A DNA stretch of 64,000 bases, taken from Arthrinium phaeospermum. Taxonomy: Eukaryota > Ascomycota > Sordariomycetes > Amphisphaeriales > Apiosporaceae. The notes beneath the pieces were generated by a model. That model saw only the letters and a list, made by a program, of their open reading frames with translations. It did no database searches and was not told where the DNA came from. The first letter of the stretch is position 1, and the number at the start of each line of letters is the position of its first letter. The stretch lies in the NCBI GenBank assembly GCA_006503535.1, contig QYRS01000007.1:2294001-2358000 (forward strand), given 5' to 3'. Positions 10,433 to 21,920 of this stretch are shown one piece after another. The translations under genes were made by a program, and so were the position numbers.

Positions 10433-11420
10433 GGTCTTGGGTTTATCGCGAGATCACTGTGTCGTAGTTGAAGGCCAGAAGCTTCATATAGTTTTGAGGT
10501 CAGATTTTGAGGCAGATTGGGTAATGGGAGGGTCGGAGTTCTGCCAGATTGAATTTGCAGAAACTCGAAAGAGAAAAGAAGCAAATTTAAGAAACATGGT
10601 CGCCAACAGTATGGGCACGAAGGAAAAACGGCCTCTGTACAGGATCCTGCTGCTTCTTGGGGCTGAGTCCTACATACAGCCTGGCGACTTGTGAGCCTGA
10701 GATTGGGCGGTTGGTTCCAGATTGGACGTATACGGCCTTCCTGACTGACGACATCGCATCAGCAGGTCCTTGCAATTGGCCGCGGGCCTGGGACATTATG
10801 TCAGCCAGAACCACCATGTAAGCGGCGCAAAAGTGATCGGCCGGAGGGATTCCATATGGAGTAACTAACACCTCAACACACTAATGATGTATTTTTATCT
10901 ACAGCGGATCCTGTGGGGTCGGTCCTCACCTTGGGCTTGGATCAGGGTTCTGACGTAGTTAGAACTTCTCAAATTCGTAGAGTTGGATGAGAATATTGGA
11001 TTTCTAGGACTTCGAGTAGAGCCGGGGTCAATCATCGGCCCAAATATTGTCCCTACCTCTGATGTGACGTATTTCTGGTTCTTACCATCTGCGTTGCGAG
11101 GAATAGGATTTCAGGACTCTATCGAACCAAGGGGCCGAGGACACATATTGAGGCTTGGTCGAACTTGTTATGGCCCCCAATTGACTGGTGTATCTACATA
11201 TGACGACATGTGTGCATGTTCATTAGCCTGAACCGCTACTGCCGTGTCTTCGGAGCGATTTTCACAGCTTCATCGGCGGAGGCGGATACTCTGCTTGGGG
11301 CCGAACAACGGCTTGCAAGGCAGCAGAGCTACCGATTGACTAGCGTGGCTAAGCCGGCCTTCTTCACCTCGAATCGCGCCGATGCGCCGCCATGGCGATG
11401 GGTGCCTGTATTTCAAGCAT

Positions 11421-11452
<32 letters not shown>

Positions 11453-12469
11453 GTGCATCATTGCATCGATTGACAATCCAAGAAAACGTGTGTTGGTAGC
11501 TCATAGGCCTGCTTTGTCACAAGAGCGGACTGATATGTTTCGACTTGCTCAACTGCTAACGCGAGAAAGTTCCGCTCCCGACAGTTTAGACGGCCATGGT
11601 CTCTGATAGTAGGTTCATGTAAGTGAGTAGGTTAAGTACATCTGATTTATATTTCCTGTTGGTGGTATGCATTGCATCGTACCTGCCATGACCAACCAAG
11701 CTTGTGGGGAGAGCACACGTCGCCTATTCACACTAGGCGCCCGCTTTGAAGGATTCAACATTACTTAAGTAGGTACTTTGGTCGTTAACTCTACCACCTG
11801 ACAGCAATAGTCCCATTACCGCCCCAATATCAGTCTATGGATGTGTGGCTCCTAGTTGAGGTTGAGAAGGGGTTTCTAATACGTGTCGTGTTCAGTTCAA
11901 GAAATGACGGGTTGGACACCAGGGCGCGGGCTACGCAAATAATGTAACATCCAGTTGAGTTGGTAGTCTTTGACAGCTAAATATGGGAGGCTAAAACGTG
12001 AACTACATTAGTTGAGGTCAATAGGAGCAAATAATCGGAAGTCACGACACAGAGTGGTTGACATCCATGGTCTAGGTTACGATGGTTGCCAATTGATGGG
12101 AAATTGCGGACCTAAACTATGGCGGGGTCCAGTCACAGTCGAGGAAGAACAACCTGTCAAATGACCCTTGTTGCCAGCCATTAATAAGCTGATTGGTTGG
12201 TAAACCTGTCCCCATGCCATCGCATCGCGGGGTTTGCATTGCATCCCAGATGGCAGAGATCCAAAATCATACATCATCCCACAACCACTCGATCCAACTT
12301 TATCGCAACCCTTTCTTGCAACCACATTCTTTTCTCGTCAACCATCCCTCTTATCTTTTTGGTTGCTTAACACTTCGCCGTATTTATTGCTATCTTACCT
12401 GGCAGTTGCTACAATATCCGACACCACCACCCTCTCTATCTCTTTGCTCGCCTCCCCACCACCACAGCA
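10433..12469. other. 2-kb intergenic with a G homopolymer
   Basis: Long stretch without a supportable gene between divergent genes. The only striking element is the G tract at 11421-11451. The last 300 bp are C/T-rich and look like the leader of the RGG-protein gene. Confidence 0.5.
11421..11451. repeat. Poly-G tract, 31 bases
   Basis: An uninterrupted run of G on the plus strand. Such a run can form G-quadruplexes and is hard to sequence and assemble, so its true length is uncertain. It lies in non-coding sequence about 1 kb from either gene. Confidence 0.9.
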
Positions 12470-13741
12470 ATGGATGACCAATTCGGCGGACGTACCGACG
12501 ACGATCTCTTCGCTGATGAATTCGAGTCGGTCAGCGAACCACCTCCTCAGCCTCCCGTTGTGCCCGCGACAACAGGAACAGCGCACCAGTCAGCAGAGGC
12601 CCCGAATGTCCAACCAGCGCCAGTCAGCGAGGCACCAGTAGCTCCTGCGGCTCCTGCGCCTAGAAAGCCGAATGCGTTGATGCAGTCGCGACATGCACCG
12701 CAGCCCAACTCTACCCCGCGGAATCATCAGCAGCAGCCACAGCAGCAGCAGCGTCAACCGCGTAACCAGCAGCAACAACAACCGCGACAACGTAAGCAGC
12801 AACGCTCCCCCAAACCGACCACTCCCAAACCAGCCGCGCCGGCCACCGATCCGGCAGCTGCGGCAGCGCCGCCCTCATCGTCTGCTCCTGCCAACGCACC
12901 GACCGGCCCCGCTGCAGCAGCACATGGCACCAACACGGCCGGGCCCAACAGGCATCTCTCGGGCGCAAACCCGCGCACCAAATTGACATCTGACGAGCTT
13001 GCCGACAAGATGGAGAAGATGCGCCTTATCAATGCCGAGAAGACCCGAAAGTTTGAGCAGGCCGAGCAGGATCAGCGGTCCCATGCTGTCGCCTACGAAA
13101 AGGGAATGGAGGAGCGTCGGAAGCGACGCGCCGAGGAGGCTGAGCGCAAGAAGCGAGGTGAGGAGATGCAGAAGAAACTCGACGAAGAACGCGAGAAGAA
13201 CCGGGTGAGGAAGCTCAAAGCTATGGGCAGTTGGGACCAAGAAAAGGGTGCCGAGCAGCAGCCAGAAGACCGGCGAGGATTCCGCGGCGCTAACGGGGGC
13301 GTGAGAGGTGAGCGCCGAGGTGGCGGTGGTGGCCACGAAGGAGGCCGCTTCAACGAGAGGGACGACGGGTATGACAATGGGCCGAGGGAGTTCGGCGCCG
13401 GCGAGTTCCGAGGCCGTGGCGGGCGTGGCGGCAGAGGACGCGGAGCCTCCACTAGAGGTGGAGGGCGAGGCGGCCGTGGTGAGAACGAGCGCCCCCAGAA
13501 TGGAACCTCGACCAAGTCAGCGCCCCCTCAAACCGTGCCCAAGGAAACAGACTTCCCGGCTCTGCCACCATCCACTGCGGCGCCACCTAAGCTGGACACC
13601 ACCACCAAGCCTGCCGAGCGCCCCGAGCTACCCGTGTTCTCGGCAGGTCCCAATTCTCCGCCCATTGGCAAATGGGACGAGGAGATGGAGGCCTACGACG
13701 ATAAGGCCGCGGCTAACCTCCAGAATTCCACAACGTCATAG
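12470..13741 (+). CDS. RGG-rich, probable RNA-binding protein
   Basis: Single-exon frame of 423 residues starting MDDQFGGRTDDDLFADEFES. Order of regions: acidic N-terminus, a long Pro/Gln/Ala-rich disordered segment (about 25-165), a highly charged helical region likely to form a coiled coil (about 168-255, with KRRAEEAERKKRGEEMQKK), a Gly/Arg-rich RGG/GRG region (about 265-345), and a C-terminal tail with DFPALPPS and a final acidic segment. RGG boxes commonly bind RNA and are arginine-methylated. The overall plan suggests a translation- or mRNP-associated protein. I do not recognise a named orthologue. It is convergent with LUC7. No intron is needed. Confidence 0.85.
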   Translation: MDDQFGGRTDDDLFADEFESVSEPPPQPPVVPATTGTAHQSAEAPNVQPAPVSEAPVAPAAPAPRKPNALMQSRHAPQPNSTPRNHQQQPQQQQRQPRNQQQQQPRQRKQQRSPKPTTPKPAAPATDPAAAAAPPSSSAPANAPTGPAAAAHGTNTAGPNRHLSGANPRTKLTSDELADKMEKMRLINAEKTRKFEQAEQDQRSHAVAYEKGMEERRKRRAEEAERKKRGEEMQKKLDEEREKNRVRKLKAMGSWDQEKGAEQQPEDRRGFRGANGGVRGERRGGGGGHEGGRFNERDDGYDNGPREFGAGEFRGRGGRGGRGRGASTRGGGRGGRGENERPQNGTSTKSAPPQTVPKETDFPALPPSTAAPPKLDTTTKPAERPELPVFSAGPNSPPIGKWDEEMEAYDDKAAANLQNSTTS

Positions 13742-14617
13742 ATTGGCCAAGAAGATGGGTTTGACCCCTATGCTCCGCGGCCCGTCCCGCTCGCTACAAT
13801 CGTCCTGAATTCGAACAATCTGTGTGTGGAAGAACACTTCAGGAGGTGGAGATGGGCGGAAGCTATTCTCGGTCCGTCGGTCGTTAGACCAGAGAACAAG
13901 TGGTGGATTCCAGATAACTATAAGTTTATGAAATGGACGAGGGACTGGCCCAAGGATCTAGAAGATATGGCCAGTGCATTCGACCACTGATGCTGTGCAA
14001 CTGGCACTTGTGTCCTATCACTCAGCTCGTCTTGTGGTTACAATTTGGGCAGGGGACAGAAACCGAAATATTGATACCTTGTATAAGCGTTGTTACGGGT
14101 TGGTCTAAGGAGGCCTAGCATACGGAAAATGGATGAGCGGCTTGGTGGGCTTCACAAGGTCATGTTGCTATGTTAGCATGTCGATACGAAATTATATAGT
14201 ATAGGGTAGATTATACCACAGCGATCTTATTTGACCTGAACACATTGAGGCCCATGCCCGATATTTGCGATGTTTCAATATTTTGGGTATTTGTTTGCTG
14301 TCACCTGAGGTGGGTTGAGCGCTAGTCTGATCTACGCTACCACGCAACTTGGCTTGCCATATAGAATGTTGCCTTACTGATTGACCTCGATTGATGATAT
14401 CTCAATCTAGTGTCTCAATCTGGTTGCTATTAGTATGGAGTGTCTTTGTCTGATGAATGACATATCGACTTACTGCCGAGAAAACTCCCCAAAACGCCAT
14501 ACGCCTTGTCTTTGCCATCTGCTGTTGCCCGCCTTTTCTGCTGAAGGCGTGCCTGAATATCTGGATATTTTCTTCATCCTACACGTGTGTGACCGATGCT
14601 TCTCTAGGCACTCAGTC
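13742..14617. other. Convergent intergenic, nothing recognised
   Basis: Should carry the 3' UTRs of the RGG-protein gene and of LUC7. No further gene or repeat is seen. Confidence 0.55.
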
Positions 14618-15493
14618 TCACCATCCACCCCGATAACCCCGGCCCCGGCCGCCGCCGCCGCCACCACCGCCTCCGTAGCCGCCCCTGCGCGGGCCTCGAG
14701 GTCCCCTGAAGTCACCGCCACCTCCGCCATAGTCATCGCGTCCGCCCATCGGTTCGTCCATCATGCCGCCGCCGCCGCCACCACCAGGCCGCGACCGGCC
14801 CTTCATCTCCTTGGGGAACTGTTCGTACGTCTTGCGCATTTGCGCGTAGCCCAGATGCATCTTCCCGTAGAAGTGGTCGGCGAGACGGCGGTCGTTGTCC
14901 AGTCTGCTAAGGTACGCGCCGCAGACGTCGCAGACCTGCAGCTTCTGGTGGCCGCTGGGGCCCGACGTGTCGCTGAGGGCCTTGAGCTCGCGCTCGCGCT
15001 CCAGCTTCTGCTGCACCGCCTGCCGCGACCGGAAGTACTCGTCGTAGGCGCGGCCAACCTCGCCCATGTCGCCGAGGACCTCAACCTCGGCCAGGCCGGC
15101 GTCGACGCTCGCGGCCAGGTCGCCGATTTGTTTGAGGAGCACGTTGGTCTGCCGGATCTCGTCGGGCGTCTTCTCGAGCCGGCGCTGCGCGCTGTCGATG
15201 CGCCGGTTGCACTCGTCGATGTACTTTTGCAGGTCCCGCATGTAGTCCCAGTCGAAGCCGTACTTCTGCTTCGTGGGCCCGTCGAGCGCCTCGTACTCGG
15301 CCTTGAGCGGCTCCGAGTGCACTTTCGGGCAGGGGCCCAGGTCTTGCTTCGTGTTGGTGAAGAGGTCGTGCGGGCACGTGCCCGCCAGGTACGAGCGGCA
15401 CACTTTGGCGTCCGTCAGGGTGTACGACCCCCGCGACGTCGTCATGGGGTTGCCCATCAGCTGCTCGAGCAGCTTGCGTTGTTCGGCGGCCAT
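14618..15493 (-). CDS. LUC7: U1 snRNP component Luc7
   Basis: Single-exon frame of 291 residues beginning MAAEQRKLLEQLMG. Luc7 is a U1 snRNP protein that helps select 5' splice sites. Both zinc fingers of the family are present: a CCCH finger running from CRSYLAGTCPHDLF to GPCPKVH (about residues 32-59) and a C2H2-type finger from CDVCGAYLSRLDN to FYGKMH (about 188-213). Between them is a long helical region with the family motif YMRDLQKYIDECNRRI. The C-terminus is an unusually glycine-rich RGG tail with long Gly runs instead of the RS domain of animal homologues. It is divergent with GPI16 across about 600 bp. Identification is firm. Confidence 0.96.
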   Translation of the reverse strand: MAAEQRKLLEQLMGNPMTTSRGSYTLTDAKVCRSYLAGTCPHDLFTNTKQDLGPCPKVHSEPLKAEYEALDGPTKQKYGFDWDYMRDLQKYIDECNRRIDSAQRRLEKTPDEIRQTNVLLKQIGDLAASVDAGLAEVEVLGDMGEVGRAYDEYFRSRQAVQQKLERERELKALSDTSGPSGHQKLQVCDVCGAYLSRLDNDRRLADHFYGKMHLGYAQMRKTYEQFPKEMKGRSRPGGGGGGGMMDEPMGGRDDYGGGGGDFRGPRGPRRGGYGGGGGGGGGRGRGYRGGW

Positions 15494-16088
15494 GGTTTCG
15501 GGCGGGCGGCGGGGGGTGGGCGCCTGGTTGGCGAGGGCTGTTCGCTTCTTCTTCGGTGTACAAGTTCTCGTGTCTGTCGTCCCGGTGTCGATGTCAAGGA
15601 AGTTTCTTTGACTTTGGGTAGATCGACTGCCAGAATCAGCCGGTTGTGATTAAGAATTGTGAGTGCTGGAATTAAAGCAATGGTGAAAATCAAAGCCTGC
15701 TTGTTTGGGATGGCTATGATGTGACTGAAAGATGCGAAAATGCGACGAGGCTGGATGGCTGCAACAGGCAAGCAGTAAAAGTTCAAAAAAGCGCCCAAGC
15801 TTCCGTCCCTTGTTCGCGAAGCTCCCACTTAACGATTGCGGGGACCAATTAGCGGATACCATTACTGCAGGGCGGGTAGCTATCTAGCGCGTTGAGGCGC
15901 TGAAACCGCCTGACAAGCCCGAAGCCTTGTCGCTGCAACCTCCACGTCGTCAGTTCTAGTAAGTAATTTGTTTGGGTCGCTTTCGGTTCGGTCAGCGGCG
16001 CACTTCCAATCCCAGGAAACATTTCTCGAGACGAACGGTTTGGGGCAACGAGAAGCTGCCCGATGGACAGCAGCACACCACCTTCTTC
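15494..16088. promoter_or_regulatory. Divergent promoter region LUC7/GPI16
   Basis: About 595 bp between the start codons of LUC7 and GPI16. Both leaders and promoters must lie here. The part next to GPI16 is C/T-rich. No specific element is identified. Confidence 0.5.
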
Positions 16089-18094
16089 ATGATGCAACCT
16101 TTCTCTCTTTCTTCCTTGATACCCCTCTTGACGTTTCTTGTGTCTTTTGTCGCCTCCTCCTCCGCTGCGCCCGCCGCCGATTACCATGAGCAATTGAACC
16201 TCAAGCCGCTGCCCCAGAACTCCCTCCTGGCCAGCTTCAACTTCCGGTCCAACACGAGCCTGCCCGAGTTCGAGGCGCACAACTTCCGCTTCTTCCCGCG
16301 GTCGCTCGGCCAGATCCTGCAACATGCGGGCACGAGAGAGCTGCACCTGAGGTTCAGTCTGGGTCGGTGGGATGCCGAGACTTGGGGCGCCAGACCGTGG
16401 GATGGCACCAAAGAGGGGGGCACGGGCGTCGAGCTCTGGGCTTGGCTCGAGGCCGAGTCGGACGAGGAGTGAGCAATGCCCGACTCCAGAATATCCATAT
16501 CAGCGATGCTAACGAGGAAGCAGGGCGGACCACAAGTGGTTGACCCTGACCAATGCCCTCTCGGGTCTCTTTTGCGCCTCGCTCAACTTCATCGACTCTA
16601 CTCGTACTACACGACCCGTCATGTCGTTCCGGCCGGAGGGCGATCATCCCAATACCACCATGGCCAACATGCATCTGCTCCATGGTGTTCTACCGCGTGA
16701 GGTGGTCTGTACCGAGAACCTAACGCCGTTCCTGAAGCTACTGCCGTGCAAGGGGAAGGCCGGTGTCTCGAGCTTGTTGGACGGCCATAAGCTGTTCGAT
16801 GCTTCTTGGCAGAGCATGGCCATCGACGTAAAGCCAGTTTGCCCAGCCGGCGAGGAGTGCGTCTTGCAGATCGAGCAAACCATTGACATGGTGCTGGACA
16901 TTGAACGATCCAAACGGCCTAGGGGTAAGTTGACATTTCTATAGCTTGGCTCCAATTTGACAACGAAAGCTAATACCTGCCAGATAACCCCATCCCCCGT
17001 CCAATCCCTAGCCATGAGCTGAAGTGCAATACCACCAAGCCTACCATGCTGATGACACCTGCTTTCCTACCGACTCCCTCAATGCTCAAGAGTGGACCCT
17101 CAACCAGATATTCGGTAAATCCATGCTGGGCAAGTGCCCCCTCACTGACCCTAACGTCCCGCCGGTCTGCATCCAGGCCCCTCATACCCGTGACGTATTC
17201 ACGTCAATGGATGTCCAGGAGGTGAAAGAGCCGGGCAACGAGAACCAGCGTTGCTATCTGCTGCCATCAAACGAGGAAGAGTTTCATCTTGCGCTTCCGT
17301 TCATGCCTCGCGATGGCGACCGACCCAAGACGGATGCCGATGAGTTTGTTCAGCCGGCAACACCCCTTCTCTACGCAGAGCGCAGCTTGACTGGACATGG
17401 CCAAGAGCATGGTGGTGTTCAGGCCATCCTGACGAACCCTTCGCCCGACGCCGAGGTCGAGTTTGTCTACATGGAAAGCCTGCCGTGGTTTATGCGCATC
17501 TACTTGCATACCCTCAAGGCCCGCATCTCCCATAGAACGGGCTCCGATGCTGGCCAGACGCTACGCGACGATGATGATGTCATCAAGGAGATCTACTACC
17601 GACCTTTCCTTGACCGACAGCGGGGGACCCAGCTGGAGATCAGGATGAAGATCCCGCCGGGAAGCACCGTGTTTATGGCCTACGATTTCGAGAAGACCAT
17701 TCTGCGCTACACCGAGTACCCGCCCGACGCCAACCGCGGATTCGACGTCGCGGCCGCCGTCATCACCATCCTGCCCTCCAACTCGACCGGAGGCAGGGCG
17801 GCCCGGATGAGCAACCTACGCACCACGGGCATGCTGCTCAACCTGCCCACGCCCGACTTCAGCATGCCGTACAACGTCATCATCTTCACGAGCACGTGCA
17901 TCGCCCTCGCGTTCGGCGGGCTGTACAACATCCTGGTCCGCAGATTCGTGGGCCGCGACGAGGGGCCCGAGGTCAGCTTGGTGAAGCTGCAGAAGAGGCT
18001 GCAGGAGGCTGGGCAGCGGGTCAAGGAGCGGGTGCAGGAGAGGCTGGGCGTGGCGGGCAAGGGGGCGACGAAGGTTGAGGGGAAAACGGATTAG
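16089..18094 (+). CDS. GPI16: GPI transamidase component Gpi16/PIG-T, with an apparent frame break
   Basis: ER membrane subunit of the complex that attaches GPI anchors to proteins. Three exons: 16089-16468, 16524-16924 and 16984-18094. The start MMQPFSLSSL opens a signal peptide. Then come LNLKPLPQNSLLASFNF, FRFFPRSLGQIL, DHKWLTLTNALSGLFCASLN, FIDSTRTTRPVMSF and VDIERS-type conserved blocks, a luminal domain, and one C-terminal membrane segment NVIIFTSTCIALAFGGLYN before a charged tail. Exon lengths sum to 1892 nt, one short of a multiple of three. Near 17040-17042 the frame reading NPIPRPIPSHELKC must change to the one reading YHADDTCFPTD. An alternative acceptor at 17017-17018 would restore frame but drops that conserved-looking segment. 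A single missing base, real or from assembly, is my preferred explanation. Confidence 0.88.
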
Positions 18095-18507
18095 CAGGGT
18101 TTCAATAGATGACGAGACGGGGGCGTATGCTTGACTAGATTCATGTTGCTCCTCTGATTTGACTATACACAATTCCCCAACATTTTTAACCTGATATGAC
18201 ATGAAAACCTGATGGCTAGGGGAACACATAGGGCGCTTCTGAATGTCTCGTCCAATTCTACGAGTGGATATAATAGGTCGCGAATAAGGGTTATAATATC
18301 AGGGTAATTACCTCTTGGGGCTTCGTGATTCGTTCGATGAGGGGTGAGGGGTAGGCCAGGCTGGTATGGTTGCGACCTAGAATATGACATGCCTTCCATC
18401 TCTAGAAAGGCATCAATCGCATCCAGGCTCCGCCATCAGACATCATCTGTCACCGTCCAGTTAACGATCATACAGTAATACTATTCATAACTGAAGCAAG
18501 CGCTAAT
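18095..18507. other. Intergenic, nothing recognised
   Basis: Holds the GPI16 3' UTR and the promoter of the HET gene. No other element seen. Confidence 0.55.
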
Positions 18508-20646
18508 ATGGCGCCGGTAACCACCTCAGGCGACGATAACGAGACACTCCCGACCTTTGCGTACCAACCTTTACCACTGGAGTCGAGCATTCGGATCCTA
18601 GAACTACAGCCGTCCATCGATCCCGCTTCTCCACTTGTTGCTAAACTCGTGGATGCCAACATCGAAAGCAACTTCACCGAGTACGCCGATTTCGACTATG
18701 AAACCAACTTTGAGTACGAGACGATCTCATACTGTTGGGGCGAACCGCGTTTCACAGAGCGACTGATGCTAAGCACCGACGCAAACCCGGATAAGGCCGT
18801 GAGGTACATTACGGCGAACCTGAGAGATGCACTCGTGAGATTCCGACAACATGTTCTGGTGCGACGGCTGTGGGTGGATGCAGTCTGCATTGACCAAGAG
18901 AACGACGCAGAGAAGGCCGTCCAGATTGGGTATATGCCCAAGATCTATAAGCAAGCGTCAGGTGTCCTCATATGGCTGGGCAATAGCCAGGAGGGCGCAG
19001 ACTGCTTCCGGCGGCTAGAGATGTTATCAAGAGGGGAAAGGCCACTTCCCCAGGTCCGCGAAGCACTTCAACGTCTCCAAAGGCTGCCCTGGTTTCACAG
19101 GCTTTGGGTGGTGCAAGAGCTGGTCTATAGCACGAATATCACCTTGTTTTGTGGCCAGAGCACAATGCCGTGGCTGCGGCTGTTCCGGGCTCTTTCGGAT
19201 GAGCGGTTGGCCCGGTACAGGCATGACAAGATGACCCTGTACAATATGTCTGTAAGGTGGAAGACGCAGTACTTTGGTACGGGAGGAGATGACGACCCCT
19301 GTGGTCTGATGGATCTCCTCGAGGACTATGATGACTTGGACTGCGCCAACGAGAAAGACCACCTCTTCGCCATCGCGGGCCTGGCCATTGATCTGGGAAA
19401 GTGCAAAAGCTATCCCCATGGGATTTTGGGGGGATATCATGGAATGGAAACCCATGATGGCACTTGTATGCTCCAGATTGAGGTCAACTATGGAAAGTCG
19501 ACACAGGCAATCTATATAGACGGTTTGGTCAGGCTTATCCTTATCGAGCCGGCCAACGTCTCCCGGATCCTGGCAATGGTTGCTTGCCGATCCACTGGAG
19601 AGGATATATCTGGCCCTTCCTGGGCCCTGGATTGGAGGTTGCCCAAAGTACGAACTTCACTTTGGGTTTACCGCAAGGAAAGCTTTATCGACGCAGCCTC
19701 TAAGGGAACCTTTGGCGGAACCTTAGGAGATTCCCGGACTGTCGAGGCGTGCCCCGAGGATGCCAGGCTCCTGGTTCTCACTGAGGGATTCTCTTCCTGG
19801 GGCAAAGTGGCGGCTATGCTTGAGCCATTCCCAGGATCCCCCACCGACGAGCAGGTCATGGACTGGCTCCGTAAGACTTGGGAATACTTACTCCGATGGG
19901 TCCATACTCATAACCCTGGAATTGAATTCCCCCCTTCCAAACAACAACCTCTGTTGGAGCAGTTACTAGATGCCGTTTGTGTTCTACCTCACTATCTATC
20001 AAACTGGGATTACGCAACAGGTCTTGGAAGATTAGACGCATCTGTCAGGTCTTATGTGACGTTCAACCTGTACCTACAGCTGAACCACGAGGATAAAAAG
20101 AGCCGCGAGGAGATGGCCGGTATGCACGCCGTGGGCAACTACGACGAGTCCATCGCACTTACGATATTGGAGGACATGCAAATTAGGGTTCAAAGGATCA
20201 TGCGGGGCCGCTCGGTCTGCATCATCGATCCCCTCACACACGAGTCGGCTCTGGTCGGTGACATGCTTTGGCCCGGCCTAGGGATTGTCCCAAGCCACGC
20301 ACGGCCAGGGGATACGGTTATTACCAGAAAGACCTTCCACCCGGGATGGAAAGATCGATACAACGACCTGAGGGATTCCTCTTTGTCAGGGGGCATGAAG
20401 ACATTCAGTCTCCAGTATGTTGGAGACACTGAAAGTTCCATGATGCTTATTCGGCAGAGCCATGCGTACACTCAGCCCAAACGAGTTCAATTCGAACCTG
20501 CATCTTGGTCTCAAATCTACAATCCCAATTTTAAAAGGCGGTATATTTTCATTGGCGATTGCTATTACAACAGGTACCTGCATAGGGATGGTCCAAAGAA
20601 TTATGGAAAGCTTGATTACGAAGAGGATGTCATCGAGCTAGAGTAG
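18508..20646 (+). CDS. HET-domain (heterokaryon incompatibility) protein
   Basis: Single-exon frame of 712 residues. The N-terminal HET domain (about residues 70-230) shows the family blocks YETISYCWG, RRLWVDAVCIDQEN, MPKIYKQASGVLIWLG and WFHRLWVVQELV. HET domains mediate regulated cell death in fungal nonself recognition. The long C-terminal half has no second domain I recognise; it includes SGPSWALDW and the late block RSVCIIDPLTHESALVGD, commonly seen in HET proteins. No signal peptide or membrane segment, so cytoplasmic. It is a solo HET protein with no NACHT or WD repeats attached. The partner or trigger is unknown. Confidence 0.93.
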   Translation: MAPVTTSGDDNETLPTFAYQPLPLESSIRILELQPSIDPASPLVAKLVDANIESNFTEYADFDYETNFEYETISYCWGEPRFTERLMLSTDANPDKAVRYITANLRDALVRFRQHVLVRRLWVDAVCIDQENDAEKAVQIGYMPKIYKQASGVLIWLGNSQEGADCFRRLEMLSRGERPLPQVREALQRLQRLPWFHRLWVVQELVYSTNITLFCGQSTMPWLRLFRALSDERLARYRHDKMTLYNMSVRWKTQYFGTGGDDDPCGLMDLLEDYDDLDCANEKDHLFAIAGLAIDLGKCKSYPHGILGGYHGMETHDGTCMLQIEVNYGKSTQAIYIDGLVRLILIEPANVSRILAMVACRSTGEDISGPSWALDWRLPKVRTSLWVYRKESFIDAASKGTFGGTLGDSRTVEACPEDARLLVLTEGFSSWGKVAAMLEPFPGSPTDEQVMDWLRKTWEYLLRWVHTHNPGIEFPPSKQQPLLEQLLDAVCVLPHYLSNWDYATGLGRLDASVRSYVTFNLYLQLNHEDKKSREEMAGMHAVGNYDESIALTILEDMQIRVQRIMRGRSVCIIDPLTHESALVGDMLWPGLGIVPSHARPGDTVITRKTFHPGWKDRYNDLRDSSLSGGMKTFSLQYVGDTESSMMLIRQSHAYTQPKRVQFEPASWSQIYNPNFKRRYIFIGDCYYNRYLHRDGPKNYGKLDYEEDVIELE

Positions 20647-21920
20647 AATACTTGGGAAGAGCCAGGAGATATCCGTTTGTACAATCTTGGGAGGCCAAGT
20701 AACCAACACAAGGTCATGTCTTTTTCTTGGTAGGCACGCTTGATGTATTTTCTCCTGTATCAACCCAAGGTAACTCTTTTATTATAATATAATATGCATG
20801 TGTGGTAACAGGACGATGGCGGTAGAGTTAGGAAACGTGGATGAGATTTCGTCACTAAGGTAAGTCTTCTTTTCAGATAGATGGAAACGTTCATGGTATC
20901 AACTCTGTAGTTGAACTCTCTCCAAATTGATACAACGTCTCTTAGTTCGAGTATCCTATATCCTGCTCTAGTTTAATGTCGTTTCCTGTCCCATAATGTA
21001 ACGGACTGTGACAGGACTCTCAGCTCCAGTTATGATTCTGTGATTTCAGGCCAAATCGGTACGTCATCCCGCTGCCGCTGCGCCGCGTTAATTGGAACAT
21101 TGGCTGAAGCCTTCGCGGACCTTGCCGCCGAACGTAGGAAACCTACCATCGCGCTTATTCCCATGTTGGTGCCCTGCCCCTTGCCTATGATTGGTGACTG
21201 GGTTAACATCGCGCTTCCTTGACGGAATGGCATAATGGCGGCCGGCAGCTGACCCGGGGTTGACGATTAGGTCATCGGCGTGCTTGCATAGCAGGCGGCT
21301 GGTGTCGGCTGGTCCGTTGATGGGATAGGCTGCGACGATGGCCGCACCAATGAGGATCAGGGAGGCGACTGTAAACTATATTTTTCAACTGGATCGACTT
21401 TGATTGGGTTGAAGTGTTGGGTTTTAAATGTAATCACTAGGGAGTTGGTGGCTGTCACTGTTCTATGGGTGTTCTAATGTCTGGAATTTGTTGGTGTTGA
21501 TTTGTCTGGGAAGGTCCTCACGACGATTTCGTTGCCCCTCCATAGGAGTGGCGTTTGCTGCCCGCCCTTTAGGTGGAAGTTGTCCTCAGGCATACGGTTT
21601 TCAGAAGTCGCAAGAAATCGTGCTCATGCCTTCTTTGGAGAAGCAAGCGGCTAACAGCCATAATGTCGTTGGACTTGCTTTAAGACGTAGGACTGGTGAT
21701 ATTGCGCCGCTTTCCTGGTTGGCACGTTTCACGTATTTCCATTTGCAGCTGCATCACCCATACAGCAGTAGTCAACGGACGGACACACAAGATGTTCGTG
21801 TAGTAGACTCTCCGAAGTGTAACTTATTTTTACAGCATTGGTAGAAATGATGTAGCATGGCCACAGTGGGACGAGAAACGCGGGACTGTCTGAAGCTACT
21901 CATGCTACTGCTTCTTCGCC
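20647..21920. other. Intergenic, nothing recognised
   Basis: About 1.27 kb between the HET gene and the convergent orphan gene. A short AT-rich patch lies near 20780. Small frames have no support. Confidence 0.5.

Noticed and set aside
14435..15649. 404-codon plus-strand frame
   Set aside because: It is antisense to LUC7, whose zinc fingers and family blocks are unmistakable; the Ala/Val/Arg-rich composition is that of a shadow frame.
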